A stretch of DNA of 35,741 nt. Source: Streptomyces griseoflavus (GTDB lineage: Bacteria; Actinomycetota; Actinomycetes; Streptomycetales; Streptomycetaceae). Location of the stretch: NCBI RefSeq assembly GCF_014649995.1, contig NZ_BMUC01000019.1, positions 109,844 to 145,584 of the forward strand. Direction: 5' to 3'. The notes beneath the pieces were generated by a model. It had not been told where the DNA came from. It saw nothing but the letters and a program-made list of their open reading frames with translations, and did not search any database. Every line of letters starts with the position of its first letter. The stretch's first letter is position 1. This document shows positions 17,047 to 26,696 of the stretch, one piece after another. A program made the position numbers and the translations under genes.

Positions 17047-17348
17047 GAAACCCCCTTCCCCACGCTCTTCCCAGAGCAGGGGACTACCCCATCGTCACGG
17101 GACGACACCGGCGCGGGTACGGCGCCGAGGCCGCTGTCACTTCACCTGCTGGACGCGGGACGCACCGCCGCGGCCGCACGGCCACCGCCGCGGACAGCCG
17201 CCGGCCCCGCCTGCGACGCCGGACCCGGCTGTCTCGCCCCCTGAACGGCACCGGCCCCCACCGGCACTGTTCATCAGAGTACGGGCGGGGGCCGGGAGCG
17301 GAAGGTGATTTGCAGAACTGGCGGCCTTGCGCGTTTATGGTGAGCCGC
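17047..17348. other. Spacer between the response regulator and the acetyltransferase
   Basis: No supported gene lies in this divergent spacer. An inverted repeat CCGGCCCCC (17251-17259) / GGGGGCCGG (17287-17295) with a 27-nt loop is present. A possible promoter, TTGCAG (17310-17315) with GTTTAT (17333-17338) at a 17-nt gap, would start transcription just before ATG 17349, giving a near-leaderless acetyltransferase mRNA. Both readings are tentative. Confidence 0.35.
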
Positions 17349-17789
17349 ATGTTTCGTCTTGAGACAGAAGTCGACAGGGCCCGACGAGATCTGCTCCACC
17401 GGCGGCTGAAGGCCACCAACACGGCGGCCTCACCGGTGCTGCGCGCACTGCGCGGAACCCCGGGCGACCGGCAGGCGCCTTTGCACGTGTGGGCGTCGGA
17501 CGCGAACGGTGGTCTCGCCGGCGGCCTGGTCGGCCACACCTGGACGACGTGGCTGCACGTGACGTACCTGTGGGTCGACGCCCGCCACCGCGGGGCGGGC
17601 CTCGGCTCCCGCCTGCTGACCGAGGCGGAGCACCTCGCCGCCGGCCGCGGCTGCACGGCCTCCCGCGTGGAGACCTGGGACTTCCAGGCCCCGGACTTCT
17701 ACCGCCGCCACGGCTACGACGTGGTCTGCGTGATCCCCGACTATCCGCCGGGGATCACGGAGTACACCCTGACCAAGCGGCTGGCCTGA
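17349..17789 (+). CDS. GNAT-family N-acetyltransferase
   Basis: 146 aa. The GNAT fold is recognised from the beta4 strand TWLHVTYLWVDARHRGAGLG, which carries the acetyl-CoA pyrophosphate loop R-G-A-G-L-G, followed by SRLLTEAEHLAAGRGC. The last block, ETWDFQAPDFYRRHGYDVVC, is also typical. The substrate cannot be told; this compact branch is common in actinobacteria and may act on small amines or N-termini. ATG 17349 is chosen since MFRLETEVD looks like the natural beginning. ATG 17337 and GTG 17340 are in frame but have no ribosome-binding site. It ends 3 nt from the convergent galK stop, leaving no room for a separate terminator. Confidence 0.82.
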   Translation: MFRLETEVDRARRDLLHRRLKATNTAASPVLRALRGTPGDRQAPLHVWASDANGGLAGGLVGHTWTTWLHVTYLWVDARHRGAGLGSRLLTEAEHLAAGRGCTASRVETWDFQAPDFYRRHGYDVVCVIPDYPPGITEYTLTKRLA

Positions 17790-17792
17790 GGG

Positions 17793-18965
<1,173 letters not shown>

Positions 18966-18990
18966 GCCCTGACCCCTGACCCTTCTTTGC

Positions 18991-19965
18991 CTACTGGTTG
19001 CCCTGCTCGGCGCGCGCCTGCGTGAACCGCCACGCGTCCTCGACGATCCCCGCGAGGTCCGCCCGCGACGGGTTCCAGCCCAGCTTCTCGCGGGCCGTGG
19101 CGGCGGACGCCACCAGGACCGCCGGGTCGCCGCCCCGGCGCTCCGCGACGACCTCGGGGATCGGGTGGCCGGTGACCCGGCGCGCGGTCTCGACGACCTC
19201 GCGGACGGAGAAGCCGTTGCCGTTGCCGAGGTTGCAGATCAGGTGCTCGCCGGGCGCGGCGGCCTCCAGCGCGAGCAGGTGGGCCTCGGCCAGGTCGGCG
19301 ACGTGGATGTAGTCGCGCACACAGGTCCCGTCGGGCGTCGGGTAGTCGTCGCCGAAGACGGAGATGGCCTCCCGCCGCCCCTGCGCCACCTGGAGCACGA
19401 GCGGGATGAGGTGCGACTCGGGGTCGTGGCGCTCGCCGTACCGCCCGTACGCCCCGGCCACGTTGAAGTAGCGCAGGGAGACCGCGCCCAGGCCGTGGGC
19501 CTTCGCCTCGCCGGTGATCATGTGGTCGACGGCGAGCTTGGAGGCGCCGTAGGGGCTGGTGGGGCTGGTCGGGGCGGACTCCGGGATCGGCACCTGCCCG
19601 GGTTCGCCGTACGTGGCGGCCGTGGAGGAGAACACCAGCCGGCGCACGCCCGCCTCGCGCATCGCGGCGAGCAGCGCCATGGTGCCGCCGACGTTGTTGT
19701 CCCAGTACTTCTCCGGCCTGACCACCGACTCGCCGACCTGGGAGAAGGCGGCGAAGTGCAGCACGCCGTCGAAGGAGGAGTCCAGCCATTTGGCGGCATC
19801 GCGGATGTCGCCCTCGACGAACGACGCGTCCACGGGGACGCCCTCACGGAAGCCGGTGGAGAGGTTGTCGAGCACGACGACCTCGTGGCCCGCCTCGATC
19901 AAATGCTGGGCGACGACACTGCCGACATATCCCGCACCCCCGGTGACCAGGTATTTCCCGCTCAT
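18991..19965 (-). CDS. galE: UDP-glucose 4-epimerase
   Basis: 324 aa, short-chain dehydrogenase superfamily. It interconverts UDP-galactose and UDP-glucose using bound NAD. The NAD-binding motif [12 protein letters not shown] opens the protein, [12 protein letters not shown] and VEGDIRD follow, and the catalytic YxxxK is in [13 protein letters not shown]. The nucleotide-sugar region [19 protein letters not shown] and the closing [12 protein letters not shown] block fit GalE. It is the middle gene of the operon; its ATG overlaps the galT stop by four bases (ATGA), implying translational coupling. Besides galactose catabolism, GalE can supply UDP-galactose for cell-surface glycans when sugar is absent. 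Confidence 0.97.
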   Translation of the reverse strand: MSGKYLVTGGAGYVGSVVAQHLIEAGHEVVVLDNLSTGFREGVPVDASFVEGDIRDAAKWLDSSFDGVLHFAAFSQVGESVVRPEKYWDNNVGGTMALLAAMREAGVRRLVFSSTAATYGEPGQVPIPESAPTSPTSPYGASKLAVDHMITGEAKAHGLGAVSLRYFNVAGAYGRYGERHDPESHLIPLVLQVAQGRREAISVFGDDYPTPDGTCVRDYIHVADLAEAHLLALEAAAPGEHLICNLGNGNGFSVREVVETARRVTGHPIPEVVAERRGGDPAVLVASAATAREKLGWNPSRADLAGIVEDAWRFTQARAEQGNQ

Positions 19966-21023
19966 GAACTCGCTACCTCCCGCAGTCGCTCGGCCGCGCG
20001 CTCCGGCGGCACGTCGTTGATGAACACGTTCATGCCGGACTCGGAACCCGCGAGGAACTTCAGCTTGCCGGAGGTACGGCGGATGGTGAAAAGCTCCAGA
20101 TGGAGCGCGAAGTCGTCACGCGTGACGCCGTCGAACTCCTCCAGCCCGCCGAACGGCGCCTGGTGCCAGGCCGCGATGTACGGCGTGGGGGGCTCACCTT
20201 CGCCGAAGATCCGGTCGAAGCGCCTCAAGAGTTCCAGATACACCCGGGGGAACTCCGCGCGCCCCGCCTCCTCGAGGCCGAGCAAGTCGGGCACCCGGCG
20301 CCGGGGGTACAGGTGGACCTCGTAGGGCCAGTGCGCCGCGTACGGCACGAAGGCCACCCAGTGTTCACTCGTCAGGACGATCCGCTCGCCGTCCAGTTCG
20401 CGCTCCAGCACCGCGTCGAACAGGTTCTCCCCGCCCGTCGCCTCCTTGTGTGCGGCCACTTGGCGCAGCATCAGGGAGGTGCGGGGCGTGGTGAAGGGGT
20501 AGGCGTAGATCTGCCCGTGCGGGTGCTGGAGGGTGACGCCGATCTCGGCCCCCCGGTTCTCGAAGCAGAACACCTGTTCAACGGAGGGAAGATGCGACAG
20601 CTCGGCCGTCCGGTCGGTCCAGGCGTCCAGCACCAGCCGCGCCTGCCGCTCGTCCAGCCGGGCGAAGGAGGTGTGGTGGTCGGAGGTGAAGCAGACGACC
20701 TCGCACCTGCCCGAGTCCCCCGCCAGCGAGGGGAAGCGGTTCTCGAAGACGACCACGTCGTAGGAGGAGTCGGGGATCTCGCTCAGCCGCTCCCCCGCCG
20801 AGGGGCACAGCGGGCACTCGTCGGCCGGCGGGTGGTACGTACGCCCCTGGCGGTGGGAGGCGACGGCGACGGAGTCGCCCAGCAGCGGATCGCGGCGGAT
20901 CTCGGACGTGGTGACGGTGGCGTCCAGCGGACGGCGGTCCACGGCGTCCCGCACGGTGTCGTCGCCGAGGTCGTAGTAGATGAGCTCACGGCCGTCGGCC
21001 AGCCGGGTCGACGTCTTCTTCAC
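19962..21023 (-). CDS. galT: Galactose-1-phosphate uridylyltransferase
   Basis: 353 aa, HIT superfamily. It exchanges UMP between UDP-glucose and galactose-1-phosphate. Zinc ligands are suggested by [11 protein letters not shown], and the active-site triad by [16 protein letters not shown] with its nucleophilic histidine. GTG 21023 is chosen because GGAGGAG (21031-21037) lies 7 nt upstream and the protein then begins [17 protein letters not shown]; the frame continues to 21053 but crosses this site. It is the first gene of the galTEK operon and diverges from the symporter across 177 bp. The spacer holds an AT-rich tract described separately. Confidence 0.95.
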   Translation of the reverse strand: MKKTSTRLADGRELIYYDLGDDTVRDAVDRRPLDATVTTSEIRRDPLLGDSVAVASHRQGRTYHPPADECPLCPSAGERLSEIPDSSYDVVVFENRFPSLAGDSGRCEVVCFTSDHHTSFARLDERQARLVLDAWTDRTAELSHLPSVEQVFCFENRGAEIGVTLQHPHGQIYAYPFTTPRTSLMLRQVAAHKEATGGENLFDAVLERELDGERIVLTSEHWVAFVPYAAHWPYEVHLYPRRRVPDLLGLEEAGRAEFPRVYLELLRRFDRIFGEGEPPTPYIAAWHQAPFGGLEEFDGVTRDDFALHLELFTIRRTSGKLKFLAGSESGMNVFINDVPPERAAERLREVASS

Positions 21024-21050
21024 AGCCGCACTCCTCCACACCCCACCAAC

Positions 21051-21083
21051 CACTCAACACAATCAAACATAACACGTCACAAC
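21051..21083 (-). promoter_or_regulatory. AT-rich regulatory tract upstream of galT
   Basis: Within the divergent galT/symporter spacer, the minus strand reads GTGTTATGTTTGATTGTGTT and then GAGTG. This is a TG/AT-rich island in very GC-rich DNA with recurring TGTT/TGATT/GTGTT units. In Streptomyces lividans the galP1 promoter ahead of galT is known to have an operator of short direct repeats and to be galactose-dependent and glucose-sensitive. This tract is a candidate for the same element. Exact -35 and -10 boxes are not clear to me. Confidence 0.45.
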
Positions 21084-21200
21084 TCACCAGCGGGCGGTCG
21101 CCACCGCAATCAGACAAAGAGCTTCACCGACGGTGTTCCACCCCTGAACACGGAAGCGCGGGTTCCGCACCGGTTCAGTTAGCGAACGAAGCGAGTGTGT

Positions 21201-22880
21201 ATGCAAACCCCCACATATCTGGCTGCCGAGCTTCGACTCCCCACCAACTGGCTGGACTACACGATCCTCGCGATCTACTTCGTCGTCGTGCTGGGCATCG
21301 GCCTCGCCGCCCGCCGCTCGGTCAAGACCAGCCTCGACTTCTTCCTCTCGGGCCGCTCCCTGCCCGCCTGGGTCACCGGCCTCGCCTTCATCGCGGCCAA
21401 CCTCGGCGCCACCGAGATCCTCGGCATGGCCGCCAACAGCGCCCAGTACGGCGTCTACACCACCCACTGGTACTGGATCGGCGCCATCCCCGCGATGGTC
21501 TTCCTCGGCCTGGTGATGATGCCGTTCTACTACGGCAGCAAGGTCCGCTCGGTCCCCGAGTTCCTGCTGATGCGCTTCGACAGGGCGGCACACCTGCTCA
21601 GCTCGATCCTCTTCGCCGCCGCCGCCATCCTGATCGCCGGCGTCAACCTCTACGCCCTGGCGATCGTCGTCGAGGCGCTCCTCGGATGGCCCCAGTGGGT
21701 GGCCATCGTCGTCGCCGGCTTCTTCGTCCTCGCCTACATCACCCTGGGCGGTCTGTCCTCGGCGATCTACAACGAGGTCCTGCAGTTCTTCGTCATCCTG
21801 GCCGCGCTCATCCCCATCACCGTCCTCGGCCTGAGGAGCGTCGGCGGCTGGGACGGCCTGTCCGACTCCCTCACCGCGTCACGCGGCGACGACTTCATGA
21901 CCGCCTGGGGCGGCACGGGCATCGGCAGCGACAACCCGCTCGGCGCGAACTGGCTGACCATCGTCCTCGGCCTCGGGTTCGTCCTCTCCTTCGGCTACTG
22001 GACGACCAACTTCGCCGAGGTGCAGCGCGCCCTGTCCGCGAAGAACCTCTCGGCGGCCCAGCGCACCCCGCTCATCGCGGCCTTCCCGAAGATCTTCATC
22101 GTGTTCCTGGTGATGATCCCGGGCCTGGTCGCGGCGGTCCTCGTGCCGCAGATCGGCACCGCCGACTCGGACCTGCAGTACAACGACGCCATCCCGTACC
22201 TGATGCAGCAACTGCTGCCCAACGGTGTCCTGGGCATCGCCGTGACCGGCCTGCTCGCCGCGTTCATGGCCGGCATGGCGGCGAACGTCTCCTCCTTCAA
22301 CACCGTCTTCACCGCCGACATCTGGCAGAAGTACGTGGTGAAGCACCGGGAGGACGCGTACTACGTCCGCTTCGGCCGCCTGATCACCGCGATCGGCGTG
22401 CTCGCCTCCATCGGCACGGCGTTCCTGGCCAGCTCCTTCTCCAACATCATGGCCTACCTCCAGACGCTGTTCTCCTTCTTCAACGTGCCGATGTTCGTCG
22501 TCTTCATCATCGGCATGTTCTGGAAGCGCGCGTCGATGAAGTCCGGCTTCTGGGGCCTGATCGCCGGCACCACCGCCGCGATGATCAACTACTTCGTCAT
22601 CTACAAGCAGGGCATCATCGACATCCCCACCGACCAGGGAGCCAACTTCGTCTCCGCGATCGCGGGATTCGTCGCGGGAGCGGTGGTCATGGTCGCCGTG
22701 TCCCTCTTCACCGCGCCCAAGCCCGCCGAGGAACTCCAGGGCCTGGTCTACGGCACGCGCTCCCCCGGCATGGCGGAGCCGCCCGCCGAGGGCGACGACG
22801 CGTGGTACCGCAAGCCGGCGCTGCTCGGCTGGGGTGCGGTGATCCTGGCCGCCGCCTGCTACATCCCGTTCTCGTTCTGA
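21201..22880 (+). CDS. SSS-family sodium:solute symporter, probable galactose/sugar transporter
   Basis: 559 aa polytopic membrane protein with about 14 hydrophobic spans, the length of SGLT-type symporters. Family landmarks are LDYTILAIYFVVVLGIGLAA at the start, DFFLSGRSLPAWVTGLAFIA, ANLGATEILGMAANSAQYG, the FYYGSKVRSVPEFLLMRF loop, the FVLAYITLGGLSSAIYNEVL helix, and FMAGMAANVSSFNTVFTADI. Sugar is the inferred substrate because the gene diverges from galTEK and SGLT relatives carry galactose or glucose with Na+. The ion and sugar are not proven. ATG 21201 is preferred over GTG 21195; the ribosome-binding site is weak (GAAGCGAG). A small membrane protein gene follows 21 nt later in the same direction. 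Confidence 0.9.
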   Translation: MQTPTYLAAELRLPTNWLDYTILAIYFVVVLGIGLAARRSVKTSLDFFLSGRSLPAWVTGLAFIAANLGATEILGMAANSAQYGVYTTHWYWIGAIPAMVFLGLVMMPFYYGSKVRSVPEFLLMRFDRAAHLLSSILFAAAAILIAGVNLYALAIVVEALLGWPQWVAIVVAGFFVLAYITLGGLSSAIYNEVLQFFVILAALIPITVLGLRSVGGWDGLSDSLTASRGDDFMTAWGGTGIGSDNPLGANWLTIVLGLGFVLSFGYWTTNFAEVQRALSAKNLSAAQRTPLIAAFPKIFIVFLVMIPGLVAAVLVPQIGTADSDLQYNDAIPYLMQQLLPNGVLGIAVTGLLAAFMAGMAANVSSFNTVFTADIWQKYVVKHREDAYYVRFGRLITAIGVLASIGTAFLASSFSNIMAYLQTLFSFFNVPMFVVFIIGMFWKRASMKSGFWGLIAGTTAAMINYFVIYKQGIIDIPTDQGANFVSAIAGFVAGAVVMVAVSLFTAPKPAEELQGLVYGTRSPGMAEPPAEGDDAWYRKPALLGWGAVILAAACYIPFSF

Positions 22881-22901
22881 ACGCGGGAGGATTGAGGGAC
22901 C

Positions 22902-23225
22902 ATGTCCGACCACTACTCCGAGCGTGATCTGCAGCGGGAGATCACGGAGCTGGAGACCAAGTCCACCACGGCGGCCCGGCTGTTCGACATCCGTCGGATC
23001 ATCGGCGGGCTGTTCGTGCTGTACGGGGTGATCGTCATGATCGCCGGGTTCACCGCGTCCGACGCGGACATCGACAAGGCCGAGGGCGTCAACATCAACC
23101 TGTGGACGGGGCTGGGGATGCTGATCCTCGGGCTGCTGTTCCTGCTGTGGCTGTACCTACGCCCGACGGCCCCGCCACCGCCGCCCGTCCTGCCGGACGA
23201 GAAGGAGGAAACCGGCGGCGACTGA
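22902..23225 (+). CDS. Small two-span membrane protein co-transcribed with the symporter
   Basis: 107 aa. An N-terminal charged helix (RDLQREITELETKSTTAARL) could form a short coiled coil. Two membrane spans follow at residues ~33-51 (IIGGLFVLYGVIVMIAGF) and ~68-86 (LWTGLGMLILGLLFLLWLY), joined by an acidic loop, and the tail is proline-rich and acidic (APPPPPVLPDEKEE). Good ribosome-binding bases (GGGAGGATTGAGGGA) precede ATG 22902. It starts 21 nt after the symporter stop, so it is probably expressed with it and may act as an accessory subunit; that role is inference from position. No named family recognised. Confidence 0.8.
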   Translation: MSDHYSERDLQREITELETKSTTAARLFDIRRIIGGLFVLYGVIVMIAGFTASDADIDKAEGVNINLWTGLGMLILGLLFLLWLYLRPTAPPPPPVLPDEKEETGGD

Positions 23226-23599
23226 ACGGATGCCGTGCGGCGACGCGGGCTCCTCACACCCCTCGCTGTACGGGCCCCCGGCGCCGGTGCGGGCCGGGTG
23301 CCCCCGCCGTACGGGCGTGCCCCGGCGCCGGCATGGGCCGGGGAGTGTCCGCGCAGCCCGGCGCTTACGGGGTGCCGTCGCGCCCACCCTCCCCACCGCC
23401 CTGCGGCACGACTGCCCGCGGAGAGCGGACGGCGGGCGGCGGGTGTGGGCGTAGTCGCGCGCGGCGGGGAGGGGACGGGGCGGGGGTGGCCGCCCGCAGC
23501 GGCTGGCGCGTCCGCACCCTCGCCCCTGTCAGCGACACTCTCGCGCCAGTCCGAGGACGGACACCCCCGACCCGGCCCCGCACCACCCACCCACCGTGG
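23226..23599. other. Non-coding spacer with imperfect GC-rich repeats
   Basis: Together with the repeat that follows, this is the longest stretch here without a supported gene. GTACGGGC occurs at 23268-23275 and 23309-23316, each followed within a few bases by the palindrome CCGGCGCCGG (23278-23287 and 23322-23331). These may fold into hairpins that end the symporter operon. Open frames here have arbitrary, Arg/Pro-rich translations and no ribosome-binding sites. Confidence 0.4.
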
Positions 23600-23768
23600 G
23601 CGCTACCCAAGCCCCCACCCCACGGACAGCGGCGCCGCAGGCATACGACCGACCACCGCCGGGTGTCACTCCACCTGAGCCGAACGCGCTACCCAAGCCC
23701 CCACCCCACGGACAGCGGCGCCGCAGGCATACGACCGACCACTGCCGGGTGTCACTCCACCGGAGCCG
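23600..23768. repeat. Tandem duplication, two 83-bp copies at 86-bp period
   Basis: Positions 23600-23682 and 23686-23768 match at all but two bases (a C/T change in CCACCGCC/CCACTGCC and a T/G change near the end). The second copy contains the stop codon and last five codons of the response-regulator gene, so the unit includes that gene's 3' end plus downstream DNA. The palindrome GCGGCGCCGC is present in each copy. High identity points to a recent or maintained duplication. Confidence 0.92.
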
Positions 23769-24423
23769 CCCGGTCCAGCAGCCCCGTCCGCGCGGCCAGC
23801 GCCGCCGCCTCCAGCCGCGACCCCACGCCCAGTTTCATCAGCACCCGCTGCACATGCGTACGCGCCGTGGACGGCGCGATGCCCATCCCCGCGGCGATCA
23901 GCCGGGTGTCCTCCCCGTCCGCCACCCGCACCAGCACCTCCACTTCCCGAGGCGTCAGCATCTGCAGCAACCGCGCACCCTCGTCGTCCGGCTGCGCCGC
24001 GGGATTCAGCAGTTCACCGAACGCCCCCTGCAGCAACTGCGGCGCCACCGCCGCCTCCCCCGCCCGGGCTTTCATGATCGCCCGCTCGACGCCCTCGATC
24101 CGCTCGTCGTGCCGCACGTATCCCGACGCCCCCGCCGCGAACGCCGCCGCGATCCCCCGGGGCGACGGCACCGGCCCCAGCACGACCACCGCCACCGTCG
24201 GCCGCTCCCGCTTGATCTTCACCACCGGATCGAACGTCCCCGGTGCGGCCGGCGCCGCCGTCCCCAGCAGGCACACCTCAGGCGCCCGGCTGATCACCAG
24301 GTCCGCCGCCCCCGCGGCCGGCGCCGCCGCGGCCAGCACCCGGTGTCCCCGCAGCTTCAGCGCCGAGGCCAACGCCTCGGCGAGCAGCCGGTGGTCGTCG
24401 ACCACCATCAACCGCACACCCAT
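23752..24423 (-). CDS. Atypical (pseudo-receiver) NarL-type response regulator
   Basis: 223 aa. The C-terminal LuxR HTH is intact (LTPREVEVLVRVADGEDTRL, then GIAPSTARTHVQRVLMKLGV). The receiver starts normally (LMVVDDHRLLAEALASALKL), but the strand that should carry the phospho-Asp reads PEVCLLGTAAP, with Gly54 in place of Asp. The conserved Thr is Gly (VVVLGPVPSP) and the conserved Lys is replaced (GYVRHDERI). It therefore cannot be phosphorylated in the standard way and may act constitutively, by ligand binding, or through another partner. No kinase is adjacent. Coding-strand codons are strongly G-ending. Its stop codon lies inside the second copy of the tandem duplication. ATG 24423 has GGGGGG upstream. 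Confidence 0.88.
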   Translation of the reverse strand: MGVRLMVVDDHRLLAEALASALKLRGHRVLAAAAPAAGAADLVISRAPEVCLLGTAAPAAPGTFDPVVKIKRERPTVAVVVLGPVPSPRGIAAAFAAGASGYVRHDERIEGVERAIMKARAGEAAVAPQLLQGAFGELLNPAAQPDDEGARLLQMLTPREVEVLVRVADGEDTRLIAAGMGIAPSTARTHVQRVLMKLGVGSRLEAAALAARTGLLDRAAPVE

Positions 24424-24580
24424 CGAACGACCAACCCCCCACGACAGCGCCCCCCGGAGCCCCGGATGCCCCCGGAAGCTACACGCTTGTTCGACGTAGC
24501 GCTCCCCCTACCGGCGAGAATCGCCCCGGATCACCGAAAAACTCGTATTCGGTGGCGAGGGGCGCGTGATCAGCGGTAAG

Positions 24581-24618
24581 CGTGCGGCCCCGCCCCTGAG
24601 CAGGGGCGGGGCCGCACG
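24581..24618. terminator. Perfect 18-bp hairpin terminator of the propeller operon
   Basis: CGTGCGGCCCCGCCCCTG (24581-24598) and CAGGGGCGGGGCCGCACG (24601-24618) are exact reverse complements around a two-base AG centre. It lies 29 nt beyond the stop of the second propeller gene (minus strand) and ahead of the response-regulator start. No T run follows, as is usual in Streptomyces terminators. Confidence 0.85.
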
Positions 24619-24646
24619 ATCCGACACGATCGACCGGGCGGGGCGA

Positions 24647-26632
24647 TCAGCCCGTTCCGAACGCGATCACCAGGTACTCCTTGTCCTTCGTCGTGAAGTC
24701 ACTGGCGAACACCTTGGACATGTACAGACCCCCCTGGGAGTAGAGGATCTCGGCGGACGTCGGGGACATCCGCGTCTCGACGCTGCGCACGGCGTCCGTC
24801 GCCGGGTTTTCCATCAGCACCGTCTGCTTGAAGGTTCCGCCGTCGATGCTGACGATCTGCCCGCCCTTGTCGTAGGGGGGACGCTTGTAGGCGATCACGT
24901 TGCCGCCGTCCATCCGCAGCGGCACGAGGTCGTACCCGTCGCCCGCGTCGGCGCGCTGACCGGTCTGCTTGCCGGTCGCCAGGTCGAAGGCCACGATCTC
25001 GTTGGTCTGGACGTACGACTCGCCGCCGCTCTCGTGCTCCTCGGTGGCGATGTAGAGCCTGTCGTTGCCGACCGTCAGCGCGGTGCAGTCCTCCAGCTTG
25101 TAGATGGCGTCGCAGCGGGCCGCGAAGTCCTCGCCGGGGGCGGAGATGCGGGTCCGGAGCTTGCCGGACTTGTTGTCGATGGAGAAGAAGTCGGAGATGC
25201 CGCTGCCGTCACCGGCGGAGTCACCGACGTCGGCGGCCACGACCAGCGGGTCGGTGGAGACGACGGCGGCGTAGTCGATGCCCTCGTCCATCTTGTACTC
25301 GCTGATGACGTTGCCCGTCTTCGGGTCGACCGTCTGGATGTGCAGCTGCCGCTGGTCGTAGGAGCCGCACTTGCGGACCGCGACCAGCTTCGCCCCGCCG
25401 CCGTACCCGGAGTCGAAGCAGGCGTCGGACGTCTTGGGCGCCCACAGCTGCTTGCCGGTGGCGATGTCCCAGGCGGCGCCGCCGCTGGTGCTGCCGGCGG
25501 CGACGGTGGGGCCGCTGAGGGTGACGTTGTTGAAGTTGATCGGCATCGTGCCGGACTGGGCGGTCTTGGACCAGAGCTGCTTGCCCGCCTCCAGGTCGAT
25601 CAGCGTGACCTGGGTGCAGGACTGCGGGTCCTCCTTGGTCGGCATCTTCGCCTTGTGGACGATCGCCGTCTTGTTGTCCTCGGTGACGTGGGCGGTCGCG
25701 CCGCACACGGGTCCGGGCAGGGCGAGCGTCCACTTCTCGGTGCCCTTGGCGCGGTCGTAGCCGACGACCTCGGCGATGCCGCTCTTGGCGTACACGGTGT
25801 CGGTCAGCCAGGAGCCGGACGTGGTGACGGTCGAGACGCCCGCGGGGGTCTTGGGCGCGGGCACCTGGAACAGCACCTTGGAGCCGGTGTCGGCCGGGGC
25901 CTTCTCCTTGGCGGTGCCGCCGGAGGAGGAGCCTCCGGAGCCGCCGCCGCCCTCACCGTTCTTCTCTTCCGTGCCGTCGCCGCCGTTCGCGGTGGTCTTC
26001 TTGTCGTCGTCCTTGCCGGAGGAGGCGTACCAGACCCCGCCGCCGACGATCAGGGCGATGGCCACGACGGCGGAGACGATGATGGCCAGCTGCGCGTTGA
26101 CCTTCCGCCCGCCCTCCGGCTGCGGCTGCATGGGCATGGTCGGCGGCTGCGGATACCCGTACCCCTGCTGCCCGTACCCCTGCTGCCCGTATCCCGGCTG
26201 CCCGTAGGCACCGGGCTGCGGGTGCCCGTACGCCCCCGGCTGCTGCGGCTGCTGCTGCGGCTGCCCGTACGGTCCGGGCTGCTGCCCCGGGTACCCGTAC
26301 CCGGCGGCCGGCGGCTGCTGCGGATATCCGTACCCGGGCCCCTGCGGGGCCGCCGGGGGTGCGGACGGCGCCGGGGTGGCCGGAGCCTGCGGATACCCGT
26401 ACCCGGGCTGCGGGGCCTTGTTCAGGTCGGGCCCACCGGCGGGCTTCAGGTCGGGCCCACCCGCGGGCGCGGGCGGCTGCTGCGCCGGCGACGGCTGGTC
26501 GGCGGGGGGCTGCGCGGGCGGCTGCGGCGACTGCTGTGAGGGTTCCTGCGAGGGCCCCTGCGAGGGCTCCGGCGGCGGCCCGTACCCGGGCTGCTGCGGG
26601 GGCTGGTTGGGCGGCGGAGGCGGCTGGGTCAT
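24647..26632 (-). CDS. Membrane-anchored PQQ-type beta-propeller protein, copy B
   Basis: 661 aa. Residues 1-175 are a Pro/Gln/Gly/Tyr-rich cytoplasmic tail with many YGYP and QQGYG units. One membrane span lies at ~180-202 (AQLAIIVSAVVAIALIVGGG). A Ser/Gly/Glu-rich linker (~205-245) leads to an extracellular domain of ~410 residues with repeated strand patterns such as GTEKWTLALPGPVCG, AGKQLWSKTAQ and TGKQLWAPKTSDACFD, the PQQ/PQQ_2 propeller repeat. Six cysteines are spread over the propeller and match copy A in order, suggesting conserved disulfides. PQQ cofactor binding is not implied; many such repeats are scaffolds. It starts 64 nt after the paralogue and ends at a strong hairpin. Function unknown. 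Confidence 0.85.
   Translation of the reverse strand: MTQPPPPPNQPPQQPGYGPPPEPSQGPSQEPSQQSPQPPAQPPADQPSPAQQPPAPAGGPDLKPAGGPDLNKAPQPGYGYPQAPATPAPSAPPAAPQGPGYGYPQQPPAAGYGYPGQQPGPYGQPQQQPQQPGAYGHPQPGAYGQPGYGQQGYGQQGYGYPQPPTMPMQPQPEGGRKVNAQLAIIVSAVVAIALIVGGGVWYASSGKDDDKKTTANGGDGTEEKNGEGGGGSGGSSSGGTAKEKAPADTGSKVLFQVPAPKTPAGVSTVTTSGSWLTDTVYAKSGIAEVVGYDRAKGTEKWTLALPGPVCGATAHVTEDNKTAIVHKAKMPTKEDPQSCTQVTLIDLEAGKQLWSKTAQSGTMPINFNNVTLSGPTVAAGSTSGGAAWDIATGKQLWAPKTSDACFDSGYGGGAKLVAVRKCGSYDQRQLHIQTVDPKTGNVISEYKMDEGIDYAAVVSTDPLVVAADVGDSAGDGSGISDFFSIDNKSGKLRTRISAPGEDFAARCDAIYKLEDCTALTVGNDRLYIATEEHESGGESYVQTNEIVAFDLATGKQTGQRADAGDGYDLVPLRMDGGNVIAYKRPPYDKGGQIVSIDGGTFKQTVLMENPATDAVRSVETRMSPTSAEILYSQGGLYMSKVFASDFTTKDKEYLVIAFGTG
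26149..26345. repeat. Degenerate tandem repeat coding for GYGYP-type units in copy B
   Basis: The plus strand shows repeated TACCCGTACCC, CTGCTGCCCGTA and GGCTGCTGC blocks at 12-21-base spacing. They encode YGYP/QQGYGQ units of the cytoplasmic tail. A further local duplication at about 26424-26464 repeats the codons for AGGPDLKP/AGGPDLNK. Such repeats can vary in copy number by slippage. Confidence 0.7.
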
Positions 26633-26696
26633 GACGTGAGTACCTCGGGGAGGGGGAAGGGGACGGCGGGCGACGGGAAAGTGACGCGTGCGGCTC

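Noticed and set aside
23235-23678. Open frames crossing the spacer and the tandem duplication
   Set aside because: Translations are Pro/Ala/Arg-rich, change frame relative to the repeat copies and lack a ribosome-binding site.
26149-26345. CRISPR-like array
   Set aside because: The repeated units are short and in frame with coding of Gly/Tyr/Pro units. There are no unique spacers of constant length and no cas genes.
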